Shown here: piece after piece, positions 24,704 through 34,078 of the stretch
How the letters are laid out: each line of letters opens with the position of its first letter
Numbering within the stretch: position 1 is the stretch's first letter
Origin: Psychroserpens sp041224425
Lineage (GTDB): Bacteria; Bacteroidota; Bacteroidia; Flavobacteriales; Flavobacteriaceae
Direction: 5' to 3'
Length of the DNA: 64,000 bases
Assembly: GCF_041224425.1 (NCBI RefSeq)
Contig: NZ_JBGFGL010000077.1
Location: 1-64,000 of the forward strand
Translations under genes and position numbers: made by a program
The notes under the pieces: model-generated
What the model was told of the DNA's origin: nothing
Database searches by the model: none
The model's input: only the letters and a program-made list of their open reading frames with translations

Positions 24704-27058
24704 TTAAACAATTCCGAACTTTTTCTTTTTTCGGTGTGGATTATTACCATAGCCATAACCGTAACCTTTCTTCTTAACTGTGCCATTTAAAAGCAGAGCC
24801 ATATTTGGTAAACGTTTTTCGTTATAAAGTTTTTGAGCTATGTGTAATTCTCGTTTATCAATATTATTGACACTTACCACATAAACAAACATATCGGCAT
24901 GATCACTAATGAGCAAGGTATCGGTTACTAAACCAACGGCTGCAGTATCTACCACAACATAATCGTAATTTTTCTTTGCAATTTCAAAGAGTTCATTAAC
25001 ACGATCGTTCATCAATAATTCTGCAGGATTCGGTGGAATGGTACCTGATGGAATTACATCCAAAAATTCATTGTCTTTAACTTTTACAGTAACATCATCA
25101 ACACTTAAGCTGGCATCAGAAATATAATCTGTTAATCCCTTATCACTTTTGATTTTCAGGTATTCGTTAACCTTTGGAACTCTAATATCTGTTTCAATAA
25201 GCAATACCTTTTTTTCTGAAAAGGAAAAAGATTGGGCAAGGTTGGTTGAAGTATGCGATTTACCTTCTTGAGCCTTTGTTGAGGTGACAAATAAGGTCTT
25301 GCATTTATTTTTATTGCCTTGAAGCATGAAGTTTATGTTCGAACGTATAATTCTGAATGCTTCAGCTTTAGGTGAGTAGTCTACTTTTTGGATGATTCTT
25401 TTTTTCTTGTCCGATTTTGGGATATCTCCTAAATAAGGAATATCAAGGACTTTGTCTAAATCCTTTTTAGAATCAATTTTTGTATTGAGCATATCTTTGT
25501 AATACACCAAGGCTAGCGGTACAAAAAGTCCTATTAATATTGATGCTAGATAAATAACTTTCTTGTTAGGTGATACAGGTAAATCTTTAGTATAGGCATA
25601 ATCAATTACCTTAGCATTTTCAGTCGACATACCAAGAGAAATGGCAGTTTCCTCTCTTTTTTGTAACAGATAAAGATATAAGGACTCTTTAATGTCTTGC
25701 TGACGCTTAATGTCTCTAAATTGACGCTCTTTACCTGGAGCCGAATATATTTGTCCTCTAATTCTGGAATCTTCGCGTTCTAAGTTGTTTAAAGTAATTT
25801 GATTGGCACGTTTAATATTTTCCAAACTTTGGTTCAAGTTGGTCTTAAGTGCGTTGATTTGATTATTCAAGTTGATAACCGTTGGGTTCTTTTCACTAGA
25901 ATTTTTCAAAATACGATCACGCTGCAATACTAAATCGTTATGATTTTTAGTCATTAAAGCCACATCACTATCTGCTATACCAATATCTGCAGGTAATAAA
26001 TCAGAATCGGTCTCATTGTTTTCCATGCGGTCTGTCATGAAATCAATAAGTTGCAATTGGTTGCTCGTTTGAATGATTTTAGCCTCATTGGCACGTTCAC
26101 TTTCCAAGAAAATACTGGATTGCGTTGCCAAAGCTGTCAAGCGATTGTCTTTTTGAAGCTTTTCGGCCGTAAAATCTACTTGCTCAAGTTCATTGGAAAC
26201 AATGTTTAAACGATTGGTGATAAAATCTGAAGTTGCCTTAACAATCAATTCTTTATCGTTAATAACGTCCTGATTGTATTTTTCGATGACTTTATCTAAA
26301 ATCAATTTGGCTTTTTCCTTAATGGCTTCCTTTAAGGAAAGTTTAATAACGTTCGATTTTTCAGTTGTAGAAATTTTGATGCTGCTTAAATAATATTCAA
26401 CAATAGTATTTAAAGGCTTGATACTTATTTCAACGTGAGAACCAGGATCAGATCCGTAGGTATTTTTGTTAGGAGTAATGATAAAATCTCCAAATTCACT
26501 ACTCACACGATCACCAAAACTATGTGTGGTAATATCTTCATCATCATCTCCATTGATTCCAATGAGAGTGTTGGCGTTAGATTTTGATAACTGAAATTTT
26601 TGATCTGATATGATTTTAATGAATAACGACTTATTGATCTGTTCAATTAAAGTATCATTCATAAAAAAGTTGATGTTAACAGGTGGGTTTTCGTAAACTT
26701 CCTGTTTCTTCACTTTTCCAGAGACATAATAACTTATGTTGAGTTTCAAGTCCTTTGCCACTTCCTTGATGATTGATCTCGATTTTATGATTTCTATTTC
26801 ATCAATAACATTTGGCAATGTACTATTTAGACCAGCGCTTTGAATAGCTGAAATTTCAGCAAGACTTCTTGATTTTTCATCCTCTTTAAGTTTAATCGTA
26901 GCGTTTGCTTCATAAAGAGATGTGCTATATCTAATTTTCAGAAAAGCAATCAACAAGGCAATGATAACACAAGTTAAAATAAACTTCCATTTGGATAGAA
27001 ACAAATCTACCTTGTCTCTCAATTCATTTTGAAAGCTGTTGGATGCATTCTTGTTCAT
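24704..27058 (-). CDS. wzc: Exopolysaccharide chain-length/tyrosine autokinase, Wzc type
   Basis: 784 residues, the length of fused polysaccharide co-polymerase plus BY-kinase. The N-terminal Wzz domain is bounded by membrane helices at about 30-50 and 500-520, with a long coiled-coil periplasmic region between. The C-terminal kinase has Walker A TSTKAQEGKSHTSTNL, Walker A' VLLIETDIRVP (Glu where Asp is usual) and YDYVVVDTAAVG as Walker B. The tail has a short tyrosine cluster, GYGYGYG, followed by basic residues. It controls polymer length and export with Wza, encoded 9 bp upstream. It is the last gene of the leftward sugar/export operon. Confidence 0.95.
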   Translation of the reverse strand: MNKNASNSFQNELRDKVDLFLSKWKFILTCVIIALLIAFLKIRYSTSLYEANATIKLKEDEKSRSLAEISAIQSAGLNSTLPNVIDEIEIIKSRSIIKEVAKDLKLNISYYVSGKVKKQEVYENPPVNINFFMNDTLIEQINKSLFIKIISDQKFQLSKSNANTLIGINGDDDEDITTHSFGDRVSSEFGDFIITPNKNTYGSDPGSHVEISIKPLNTIVEYYLSSIKISTTEKSNVIKLSLKEAIKEKAKLILDKVIEKYNQDVINDKELIVKATSDFITNRLNIVSNELEQVDFTAEKLQKDNRLTALATQSSIFLESERANEAKIIQTSNQLQLIDFMTDRMENNETDSDLLPADIGIADSDVALMTKNHNDLVLQRDRILKNSSEKNPTVINLNNQINALKTNLNQSLENIKRANQITLNNLEREDSRIRGQIYSAPGKERQFRDIKRQQDIKESLYLYLLQKREETAISLGMSTENAKVIDYAYTKDLPVSPNKKVIYLASILIGLFVPLALVYYKDMLNTKIDSKKDLDKVLDIPYLGDIPKSDKKKRIIQKVDYSPKAEAFRIIRSNINFMLQGNKNKCKTLFVTSTKAQEGKSHTSTNLAQSFSFSEKKVLLIETDIRVPKVNEYLKIKSDKGLTDYISDASLSVDDVTVKVKDNEFLDVIPSGTIPPNPAELLMNDRVNELFEIAKKNYDYVVVDTAAVGLVTDTLLISDHADMFVYVVSVNNIDKRELHIAQKLYNEKRLPNMALLLNGTVKKKGYGYGYGNNPHRKKKKFGIV

Positions 27059-27067
27059 AACTATAGG

Positions 27068-27883
27068 TTATTTATTGTTAAGGAGTATAGCAGTAATAGT
27101 AGCTAAAGTAGCCACTGCAGAAATAATCACTCCAGTAGTTTGGTTATAGGATGCTTGTCTAACTCTCGATCCATTAGGTTCTACGTAAACAACATCATTT
27201 TGTGATAAGTAATAAACAGGAGAGTTTACTACATTCACAGAGGTCAAATCGAATTTTGCATATTTCTTTTTTCCGTTGACTTCCCTAATTAAAAAGACAT
27301 TGTCACGTTTTCCATAAATAGTTAGGTCACCAGCCAAACCAAGCGCTTCAGATAATGAAATGCGTTCATCTTGTACAGTGTAGGTGCCAGGCCTATTAAC
27401 CTCACCTAAGACTGTAATTGTAAAATTGATCAGACGAATATTCACAATAGGGTCTTTTACATAGTCGGTTAATTTCACTTTAAGCATTTCTGTAACTTCC
27501 GCTCTGGTGAGTCCACCAACTTTTAAGGTACCAAGTACAGGGAATTCAATATTTCCGTTGGGATCGACTAGATATGTTTGACGTATCACATTGCTATTAG
27601 CATTGAGTCCGCTTGTATTGATATCTCCACCAGTATTGGAATACATGACATTAGATAGATTAAACGGTCTAACAGCATCAGGATCTAATGCCGATACATC
27701 TATAGTTAAAATATCATTTGGTTTGTAAGAAAGTTCAAATCTATTGTCTAACTCGCTTCCATCGGTAAGTGGCTCATCTTGAAAGTACACAATGTCCTTC
27801 TTTGAGGCACATGATGTTAATAAAGCAATAGCAATTATTGAAATAAACTTTAAATAGTGATTTAGGTTGATCTTTGTAGTCAT
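27068..27883 (-). CDS. wza: Polysaccharide export outer-membrane lipoprotein, Wza type
   Basis: 271 residues with a lipobox (ALLTSCASKKD). The Poly_export domain follows (YKPNDILTIDVSALDPDAVR, GNIEFPVLGTLKVGGLTRAE), then one SLBB domain (NFTITVLGEVNRPGTYTVQD). The C-terminal segment VIISAVATLATITAILL is a hydrophobic anchor, typical of the short Bacteroidota form. It would form the outer-membrane channel working with Wzc for export of the polymer made by this locus. It lies 23 bp after the dehydratase gene and 9 bp before wzc. Confidence 0.94.
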   Translation of the reverse strand: MTTKINLNHYLKFISIIAIALLTSCASKKDIVYFQDEPLTDGSELDNRFELSYKPNDILTIDVSALDPDAVRPFNLSNVMYSNTGGDINTSGLNANSNVIRQTYLVDPNGNIEFPVLGTLKVGGLTRAEVTEMLKVKLTDYVKDPIVNIRLINFTITVLGEVNRPGTYTVQDERISLSEALGLAGDLTIYGKRDNVFLIREVNGKKKYAKFDLTSVNVVNSPVYYLSQNDVVYVEPNGSRVRQASYNQTTGVIISAVATLATITAILLNNK

Positions 27884-27906
27884 TTGTTTATAGGTTTAGG
27901 AGCTAT

Positions 27907-29799
27907 TTATTTTTTTGAATCCAATACTTCAAATTTAGAATTATTGGATATGTATTCAGGTAATATTTCTTTGATTAATGAAACGATTTCTAAATTCTGA
28001 ACTTTAGAATTGATCAGGCATAAGTTTGAAATTCTTTCAGATACCAATGTAACATCAATAGGTTTGGTTTTGGCAATCATTATCTTTTCGTGATAAGTTG
28101 GTTTGGTGTTTTCACCATCTGCCAATAATTCTTCATATATTTTTTCACCTGGACGCAAACCAGTAATCTTGATATCAATATCTTCAGGATATCTCAGTCC
28201 AGATAAAATGATCATGTTTTTGGCTAAATCAAAAATCTTAACAGATTCACCCATGTCAAAAACAAAGATTTCACCACCATTACCCATTGTAGCAGCCTCT
28301 AGAACTAACTGACAAGCTTCAGAAATGGTCATGAAATATCTGGTAATATCTTGATGGGTAACCGTTAAAGGTCCACCATTTTCAATTTGCTTTTTGAATA
28401 ACGGAATTACAGAACCGTTAGATCCTAAAACATTTCCAAATCGAGTAGTGATGAATTTGGTTTGTCCTTTTCCTTGTAAGCAATTCACGTATAGTTCAGC
28501 AATACGTTTGGTGGCTCCCATAACATTGGTTGGGTTTACAGCTTTATCGGTTGAAATCAATACAAATTTGTTAACACCGTGTTTTACAGACAAACTAGCC
28601 ATGTTTCTAGTACCACCAATATTTACACTAACAGCTTCATAAGGGTTATTTTCCATTAACGGAACGTGCTTGTAAGCTGCTGCGTGGAATACAATTTTCG
28701 GACGATACATGTTAAAAAGACTTTCCATGCGCTTTTTATCCCGAACATCGGCAACCACAACCATAAAATTCTTCTTGCCAGTCTGTATAAATTCCTGTTG
28801 AAGCTCATAAAGAGCAGATTCGGCAGAATCGATAAGTACTAACTTTTTATAATTGTAATTTGTGGTCTTTCTAGCAATTTCGCTACCAATAGAACCAGCC
28901 GCTCCAGTTATGAATATAATTTGATTTTCATATTCATGAACTAAGGCAGGATTAATTATGTTTATAGGTTCTCTGCCCAAAAGGTCTTCAATATTGACAT
29001 CTTTGATCTGGCCAACACTTAAATCGCCATCGATCCATGTCTGTACAGGAGGAACAATTTTTACTTTAAGGCCTAGTTCAAATAGTTTGGTTGAAATTTC
29101 AAGAAGGCGAGAAGGTTCAATGTTTTGAATTGAAATAACCACATCTTCAATACCTTGCTTTTCAACAAAATCCTGAGTTATCTTATTAAGGTTGTAAACA
29201 TAGAGAGTGTTGATTTTCTTTCCAACTTTTCTGTCGTTGTCATCTATAAATGCAACAACCTCTTGACTGTTTTTTGGATCATTCGTGATGGCATCATAGG
29301 TAAGCATTCCTGAACTTCCAGCACCATAAATCAAGACACGTTTCTTAGTTTTGAAATCTTGCATCAAACTGTTGTACATAGATTTTACAAAAAGTTTGAA
29401 ACCAATCAAAAACAGAATGTTCAACATCAAGTGGATGTAAATAATAGATCCTGAGATATTGAAAATGCTATCGTAATTTAGTTTTCTGCTGAAAAACGTT
29501 GTGACTATTAAAATGGTCGCCAAAATATTGACACCAATGATGATATTGACAAGATCTTTAAAACCTGTAAACCGAACAACACCTTTATGTGATCCAACAA
29601 CTAGGAAACTGATAAATGCTGCAAGAAACACAAATGGAATCTGCTTAAGCATGACCAAAATATCGAAGTCTAAGATAAAATTAAATCGAATGATATAAGC
29701 GATGACGAAAGTGCATGATACAATCATCAAATCGAAAAGCATTACCAGCCATCTGGAAGCATATTTTTGCGATATGTTCTGTAGTTTACGCTTAATCAT
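27907..29799 (-). CDS. UDP-sugar 4,6-dehydratase, PglF/WbpM/CapD type
   Basis: 630 residues: four N-terminal transmembrane helices (within about residues 15-145), a first nucleotide-binding domain (LIYGAGSSGMLTYDA), then the SDR catalytic domain with GAAGSIGSEIARK and STDKAVNPTNVMGATKR. In the last motif Met replaces the usual SDR tyrosine of YxxxK, as in PglF/WbpM. Such enzymes convert UDP-GlcNAc to the 4-keto-6-deoxy sugar. The ATG overlaps the upstream aminotransferase stop by 4 bp (ATGA), so the two steps are translationally coupled. The exact sugar is inferred from family knowledge. Confidence 0.93.
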   Translation of the reverse strand: MIKRKLQNISQKYASRWLVMLFDLMIVSCTFVIAYIIRFNFILDFDILVMLKQIPFVFLAAFISFLVVGSHKGVVRFTGFKDLVNIIIGVNILATILIVTTFFSRKLNYDSIFNISGSIIYIHLMLNILFLIGFKLFVKSMYNSLMQDFKTKKRVLIYGAGSSGMLTYDAITNDPKNSQEVVAFIDDNDRKVGKKINTLYVYNLNKITQDFVEKQGIEDVVISIQNIEPSRLLEISTKLFELGLKVKIVPPVQTWIDGDLSVGQIKDVNIEDLLGREPINIINPALVHEYENQIIFITGAAGSIGSEIARKTTNYNYKKLVLIDSAESALYELQQEFIQTGKKNFMVVVADVRDKKRMESLFNMYRPKIVFHAAAYKHVPLMENNPYEAVSVNIGGTRNMASLSVKHGVNKFVLISTDKAVNPTNVMGATKRIAELYVNCLQGKGQTKFITTRFGNVLGSNGSVIPLFKKQIENGGPLTVTHQDITRYFMTISEACQLVLEAATMGNGGEIFVFDMGESVKIFDLAKNMIILSGLRYPEDIDIKITGLRPGEKIYEELLADGENTKPTYHEKIMIAKTKPIDVTLVSERISNLCLINSKVQNLEIVSLIKEILPEYISNNSKFEVLDSKK

Positions 29800-30920
29800 G
29801 CTCTAAAATACGTTTTTATTGCTGAAATGACTCTATTTATTTCATTTTCAGTCAAGTTTGAACCACTAGGCAAACATAACCCTTTTTCAAATAAGTCGTC
29901 TGAAACACCATTGATATAACTCGGACAAGACTTGAAAACTGGCTGGAGGTGCATAGGTTTCCAAAGCGGTCTTGATTCAATATTGTCTTCCAAGAGTCTT
30001 AATCTGATACCTTCACGCACTTCTTCTGATGGTGTTAGAATACAACTTAACCAGCGATTTGAAAAGGCATCTTTTGGCTCATTTAAAAAAGTAAGTTCTT
30101 TAATGTCTTTAAATTCGCTCTTGTACGTATCATGGTTCTTTCTTCGTGCTTTTACACGTTCATCTATGACTTTCATTTGTCCACGACCAATTCCTGCAAG
30201 AATGTTAGACATTCTATAGTTGTAACCAATTGACTTATGGTGATATTCTACAGCATTTTCACGTGCTTGTGTTGCCAGGAATGTCGCTTTTTGTCTCCAT
30301 TCTTCGTTTTTTGTCACTAATGCACCACCACCTGAAGTGGTTATGATTTTATTGCCGTTAAATGAAAGAATAGCTATATCTCCAAATGTTCCGCATTTCT
30401 TTCCTTTGTAAGTGCTTCCAAGAGATTCTGCGCTATCTTCAATAACAGGAATGTTATAAGCTTTGGCAATATTGTGTATTTCTTCAACCTTATAAGGCAT
30501 TCCGTAGAGATGAACCGCAATAATGGCTTTTGGCTTTTTTCCTTTTTTGATTCGGTCGTTTATGGCTTCTTCCAGCAACTCTGGAGACATGCTCCAAGTT
30601 TCTTCTTCACTGTCGATAAAAACTGGTGTAGCACCTTGATAAACTATAGGGTTGGCAGAAGCGGAAAATGTTTTGCTTTGGCATATAACTTCATCGCCTT
30701 GCTTTACATCTAAGATAATGAGTGCTAAGTGTAAGGCTGCTGTACCAGAACTTAATGCAGATACAAAACTATTGTCACTAAGGTAATTTTGGATATCACT
30801 TTCAAAACCATTGACATTAGGGCCAAGAGGCGCAATCCAATTGGTATCGAAAGCTGTTTGAATATAAGATTGCTCAGAACCACTCATATGTGGCGAAGAC
30901 AACCATATTTTAGAATCCAT
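29796..30920 (-). CDS. PLP-dependent nucleotide-sugar 4-aminotransferase, PglE type (DegT/DnrJ/EryC1)
   Basis: 374 residues. Sequence identity in the regions I remember is high with Campylobacter PglE: WLSSPHMSGSEQSYI, TNWIAPLGPNVNGFE, PVIEDSAESLGSTYKGKKCG, LSFNGNKIITTSGGG (catalytic Lys) and RPLWKPMHLQPVF. It should place an amino group on C4 of the keto-sugar made by the next gene. I chose the ATG at 30920 (MDSKIWLSSPH) over a TTG two codons upstream. It is the first gene of the aminotransferase-dehydratase-wza-wzc operon. Confidence 0.93.
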   Translation of the reverse strand: MDSKIWLSSPHMSGSEQSYIQTAFDTNWIAPLGPNVNGFESDIQNYLSDNSFVSALSSGTAALHLALIILDVKQGDEVICQSKTFSASANPIVYQGATPVFIDSEEETWSMSPELLEEAINDRIKKGKKPKAIIAVHLYGMPYKVEEIHNIAKAYNIPVIEDSAESLGSTYKGKKCGTFGDIAILSFNGNKIITTSGGGALVTKNEEWRQKATFLATQARENAVEYHHKSIGYNYRMSNILAGIGRGQMKVIDERVKARRKNHDTYKSEFKDIKELTFLNEPKDAFSNRWLSCILTPSEEVREGIRLRLLEDNIESRPLWKPMHLQPVFKSCPSYINGVSDDLFEKGLCLPSGSNLTENEINRVISAIKTYFRA

Positions 30921-31058
30921 AATCAATATTGTTAAGTAAGTTTATTCAATATTAAAATTGAGGGATTTGGGATTAATTGATTATGTGGTAAATATTACCA
31001 ATTAAAGTAATCCTTTCAAATTATTACGATAAATAGCACTTTTTTACGATATATCTTA

Positions 31059-31080
31059 AATATTCTCAATCGAGAATATT
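31059..31080. repeat. Perfect 9-bp inverted repeat in the divergent EPS promoter region
   Basis: AATATTCTC (31059-31067), spacer AATC, GAGAATATT (31072-31080). It lies in the 262-bp gap between the pglE-like and FemAB-like genes, which point away from each other. Two copies of TTACGATA (about 31025 and 31045) and GGTAA-ATA-TTACC (about 30988) lie nearby. Without a T run it fits an operator better than a terminator. Confidence 0.5.
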
Positions 31081-31146
31081 AAGCATAGCTTGTGTTTCTT
31101 TTTGCAAAAAAAATAAAAACAAGTACCAAAACATGGTCATTAATAT

Positions 31147-31154
31147 TACATTTG
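31147..31154 (+). promoter_or_regulatory. Putative -7 element for the FemAB/GNAT-like gene
   Basis: TACATTTG matches TAnnTTTG, 28 bp before the ATG at 31183. No TTG box at the usual distance. Confidence 0.4.
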
Positions 31155-31182
31155 CAGTGTTGGAAAACGAAGCCATTTGTTC

Positions 31183-32430
31183 ATGAAAGCCAATCCGTTT
31201 ACATCAATTACATATGAGTCCATTTGGGCTAAATATCTTCATGATGGTAAACCTTTGGAGGCTTTTGAATTTATTAAAGGTGTTCGGTTTTTCAAGAATA
31301 AAAGAAATGGAATTTACATCAACGCTGCCCAAAACCTGACTAAAGGGATTTTTTATGAACTAGATTACACGCAAACCGATTATAAAGGCAAGGCGTTTTT
31401 GATTTATGATGTTCCGGAGTATTTCAAAGTCCAAAAATTCAATCCGCCTTCAGAATCCTCACTTAAGCTTAAATCTGTTTTTCAGTACCAAGGTTTCTTG
31501 ATGGATATTTCTTCTTATAATGACAAGGACGAATATATCAATGCTCAGTTTAGCTCAAAGAACAGACGCGAGTTTCGATCTAACGAAAGGCGTTTGGAAC
31601 AATGTTTTGATATTTCCTATAAGTTCATACATGAGGCCATGAGCCCAAGTGAATTCAAAACATTATTTGATGAATTCTATAAATTACTGAGTAAACGTTT
31701 TTCAGATAAACAAACCAACTACCATCATTTGGATCCAAAAAAATGGTCCTTTTATGAAGCTTTGGTATTTAAAATGTTGGAAGAAAAGAAAGCGTCATTA
31801 TTGGTTGTCTATAATAAGAACACACCCATTGGCATCACTTTGAATTTTCATGCTGAAGATGTCCTTTTTGAAACGATAACGGTTTTTGATTCAGACTATT
31901 ACAAGTTTAGTATTGGGAAGACCTCCATCATTAAACTATTGGAATGGTGTTTTGAGAACAATTACCGAATATCTGATTTTTCCAAAGGAGATTTTGACTA
32001 TAAGCATAAGTGGAGTAACTTGGTGTACAATTTTGATTATCACATTTTATACGATTCAAAGTCGCTTTCTGCAAGGCTTAAGGCTAAGTATGCTGAAACG
32101 TATTTCAAGCTGAAACTATTTTTAAGGCGAAAAGGGGTTAATGAAATTTACAGAAAATATAAGTTTTTGCTGTCAGGAGGTCACAAGGAAACTGGAACAA
32201 CCTCTTTGAATGTAAAATTTGACAAGGTTGATGATTTTACGCCAACATCTTCCTTTACTGACGTAGATTACAACGATGAGAGTCATGAATTTTTAAGAGC
32301 TTTTGTCTACACGTTTGCATTTGCAAATCCAGAGCCTATTGAAAACATCAAGGTTTATAGAAAGTTGGATGCTGAAAACCAGTATTATATTTCAGGAACT
32401 CAAAAGACCCAAAAAATCACTTTCGATTAG
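31183..32430 (+). CDS. FemAB/BioF2-like GNAT acyltransferase
   Basis: 415 residues. The central part reads as the GNAT_acetyltr_6 / FemAB-like fold: SSKNRREFRSNERRLEQCF, then ASLLVVYNKNTPIGITLNFH and RISDFSKGDFDYKHKWSN, a signature of polysaccharide-locus members that end in a D-x-x-x-G-x-x-x-Y/W-K-x-x-W-like block. Such proteins transfer acyl or aminoacyl groups to amino sugars. The ATG at 31183 is favoured over a TTG two codons earlier. It is the only rightward gene of the locus, and its end overlaps the convergent ATP-grasp gene by 14 bp. The substrate is unknown. Confidence 0.8.
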   Translation: MKANPFTSITYESIWAKYLHDGKPLEAFEFIKGVRFFKNKRNGIYINAAQNLTKGIFYELDYTQTDYKGKAFLIYDVPEYFKVQKFNPPSESSLKLKSVFQYQGFLMDISSYNDKDEYINAQFSSKNRREFRSNERRLEQCFDISYKFIHEAMSPSEFKTLFDEFYKLLSKRFSDKQTNYHHLDPKKWSFYEALVFKMLEEKKASLLVVYNKNTPIGITLNFHAEDVLFETITVFDSDYYKFSIGKTSIIKLLEWCFENNYRISDFSKGDFDYKHKWSNLVYNFDYHILYDSKSLSARLKAKYAETYFKLKLFLRRKGVNEIYRKYKFLLSGGHKETGTTSLNVKFDKVDDFTPTSSFTDVDYNDESHEFLRAFVYTFAFANPEPIENIKVYRKLDAENQYYISGTQKTQKITFD

Positions 32431-33448
32431 TCGGTTTGATTTCTAACATGCGATCACATTTAGAAAATACTTTACCAGCTTGATATTGATTGAATTTAGA
32501 TACCTCTGTATGACCTTTAAGCCATTCGATGTATATAGAAGCAGTATCAACTCCTGCTTCATGTGAGAAGGGGTAACCTCCTCCAAATCTTGGATTTAAC
32601 TCAAGAATATATGTATCATTTCCGCAAGTAAACACATCACAATCTAAATTACCAACATGCTTTAAGTTCTTGGCGATTGTTTTGCCTATGGCATCAAACT
32701 TTTCGTCAATTACCGATTCGGCTTTGTCTGTTTCACCAGAACGCATGCTTAATTTTTTTCTAACGAAAGTTCCGAAGTAATTTCCATTGAAATCATTAAC
32801 AATATCGATTCCGTATTCTTGGCCATTTATTTGCTCTTGAATCAAAATGGCATGTTCTAAATCGTGTGAACTTGCGGTATGAAGTATCGATTTTTTAAGT
32901 TTTAAATGTTGAAGACGATAGGCTAATTCCAATTCTTCTTCCGTTTCTGGAAAATCAATACCAATAGAAGCGCTTCCCCAACGCGGTTTAACTACCAGTG
33001 GAAATTGAATTTTTTCATTGTCAAGTGCTGTTTTAGCAGCTTTAAGTGAAGTGAAGGTTTGAGGTGTTTTTAGACCAATACTATGGATGAAATCGACGGT
33101 TTTCATCTTATCGAAAGCAATGTCAATTACAGTTTCACTGGAAATAATGACTTTTGCACCAGTAGATTCCAAATCAGATTTGTGCTTCGATAAAATAGGC
33201 AGTTCCAAATCGTTCAATGAAATGATAGCGTCAATTTTATGTGTTATTGCAATTGCCTTTAAGCTTTCAATATAATTAGCATCATAAATACTGGGAACTA
33301 TGATAGATACATCGGCATCGACCATTGCTGGCGCAGTATTGCTCATATCTGCAGCAAAAATTTGGCCTTGTCCTTTAATGGCTTCCTTAAAATAATTAAT
33401 TAAATAATTACGTCTACCAGCACAGGTAAAAAGTAAGTTTAAACCCAT
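32417..33448 (-). CDS. ATP-grasp ligase (carbamoyl-phosphate-synthase-like)
   Basis: 343 residues. The pre-ATP-grasp Rossmann part begins LLFTCAGRRNYLINYFKEA. ATP-grasp elements are FPLVVKPRWGSASIGI (nucleotide-binding Lys and Gly-rich loop), ILIQEQINGQEYGIDIV and YILELNPRFGGGYPFSHEAG (Mg-binding E-x-N). Such ligases join a carboxylate, often an amino acid, to an amine through an acyl-phosphate. Many Bacteroidota capsule loci carry one, and the substrate here is unknown. It starts 3 bp after the PglC-like gene. Confidence 0.88.
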   Translation of the reverse strand: MGLNLLFTCAGRRNYLINYFKEAIKGQGQIFAADMSNTAPAMVDADVSIIVPSIYDANYIESLKAIAITHKIDAIISLNDLELPILSKHKSDLESTGAKVIISSETVIDIAFDKMKTVDFIHSIGLKTPQTFTSLKAAKTALDNEKIQFPLVVKPRWGSASIGIDFPETEEELELAYRLQHLKLKKSILHTASSHDLEHAILIQEQINGQEYGIDIVNDFNGNYFGTFVRKKLSMRSGETDKAESVIDEKFDAIGKTIAKNLKHVGNLDCDVFTCGNDTYILELNPRFGGGYPFSHEAGVDTASIYIEWLKGHTEVSKFNQYQAGKVFSKCDRMLEIKPTNRK

Positions 33449-33451
33449 TGG

Positions 33452-34078
33452 TTATTTTGATTGATTGGTTTCAGTGCCCAAAAAATCTGGAACAATATCA
33501 TTTTCAACACTGTAAATTCCGTCTTTTTTAAACACTTTGATTACGGTTAAAAATAGAATTTTTAAATCTAATAAAAAAGAGACGTTATTAACATACCACA
33601 CATCGTATTCAAATTTCTGTTCCCAACTGATGGCATTTCTTCCGTTAACTTGCGCCCAGCCTGTGATTCCAGGTCTGATATTATGTCTTTGTTTTTGAAA
33701 ATTATTATATCGAGGAAGGTATTTTACCAAGAGTGGACGTGGACCAATCAAACTCATATCGCCTTTAATGACATTAAGTAACTGCGGAATTTCGTCTAAC
33801 GAATGCTTGCGAACAAAAATCCCAGCTTTAGTTAAACGTTCTGAAGCTGGAAGCAATTTTCCATTGGCATCAGTTTTATCGTTCATGGTTTTAAACTTGA
33901 TGATTTTGAAGATACGTCCATTTTTTCCAGGTCGTTCCTGAAAGAAAAAAGCTTTTCCATTGTTTTTAAACAGTAGTGCCAACCAGACCGAAATAAAGAT
34001 AGGCGAGGCTAGAAGAAAGCCAATACTAGCAGCAATCACATCAATAAGTCGTTTTATGACATTTTTGTATAGCTTCAT
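33452..34078 (-). CDS. Initiating sugar-phosphate transferase, PglC type
   Basis: 208 residues, the minimal PglC-size bacterial sugar transferase (PF02397) with one re-entrant N-terminal membrane helix (KRLIDVIAASIGFLLASPIF). FFQERPGKNGRIFKIIKFKT, the catalytic DE dyad in SLDEIPQLLN, and MSLIGPRPLLVKYLPRYN are diagnostic. It would attach the first sugar-phosphate, probably an acetamido or amino dideoxy sugar, to undecaprenyl phosphate. The gene overlaps the adjacent GT4 gene by 4 bp. Confidence 0.94.
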   Translation of the reverse strand: MKLYKNVIKRLIDVIAASIGFLLASPIFISVWLALLFKNNGKAFFFQERPGKNGRIFKIIKFKTMNDKTDANGKLLPASERLTKAGIFVRKHSLDEIPQLLNVIKGDMSLIGPRPLLVKYLPRYNNFQKQRHNIRPGITGWAQVNGRNAISWEQKFEYDVWYVNNVSFLLDLKILFLTVIKVFKKDGIYSVENDIVPDFLGTETNQSK

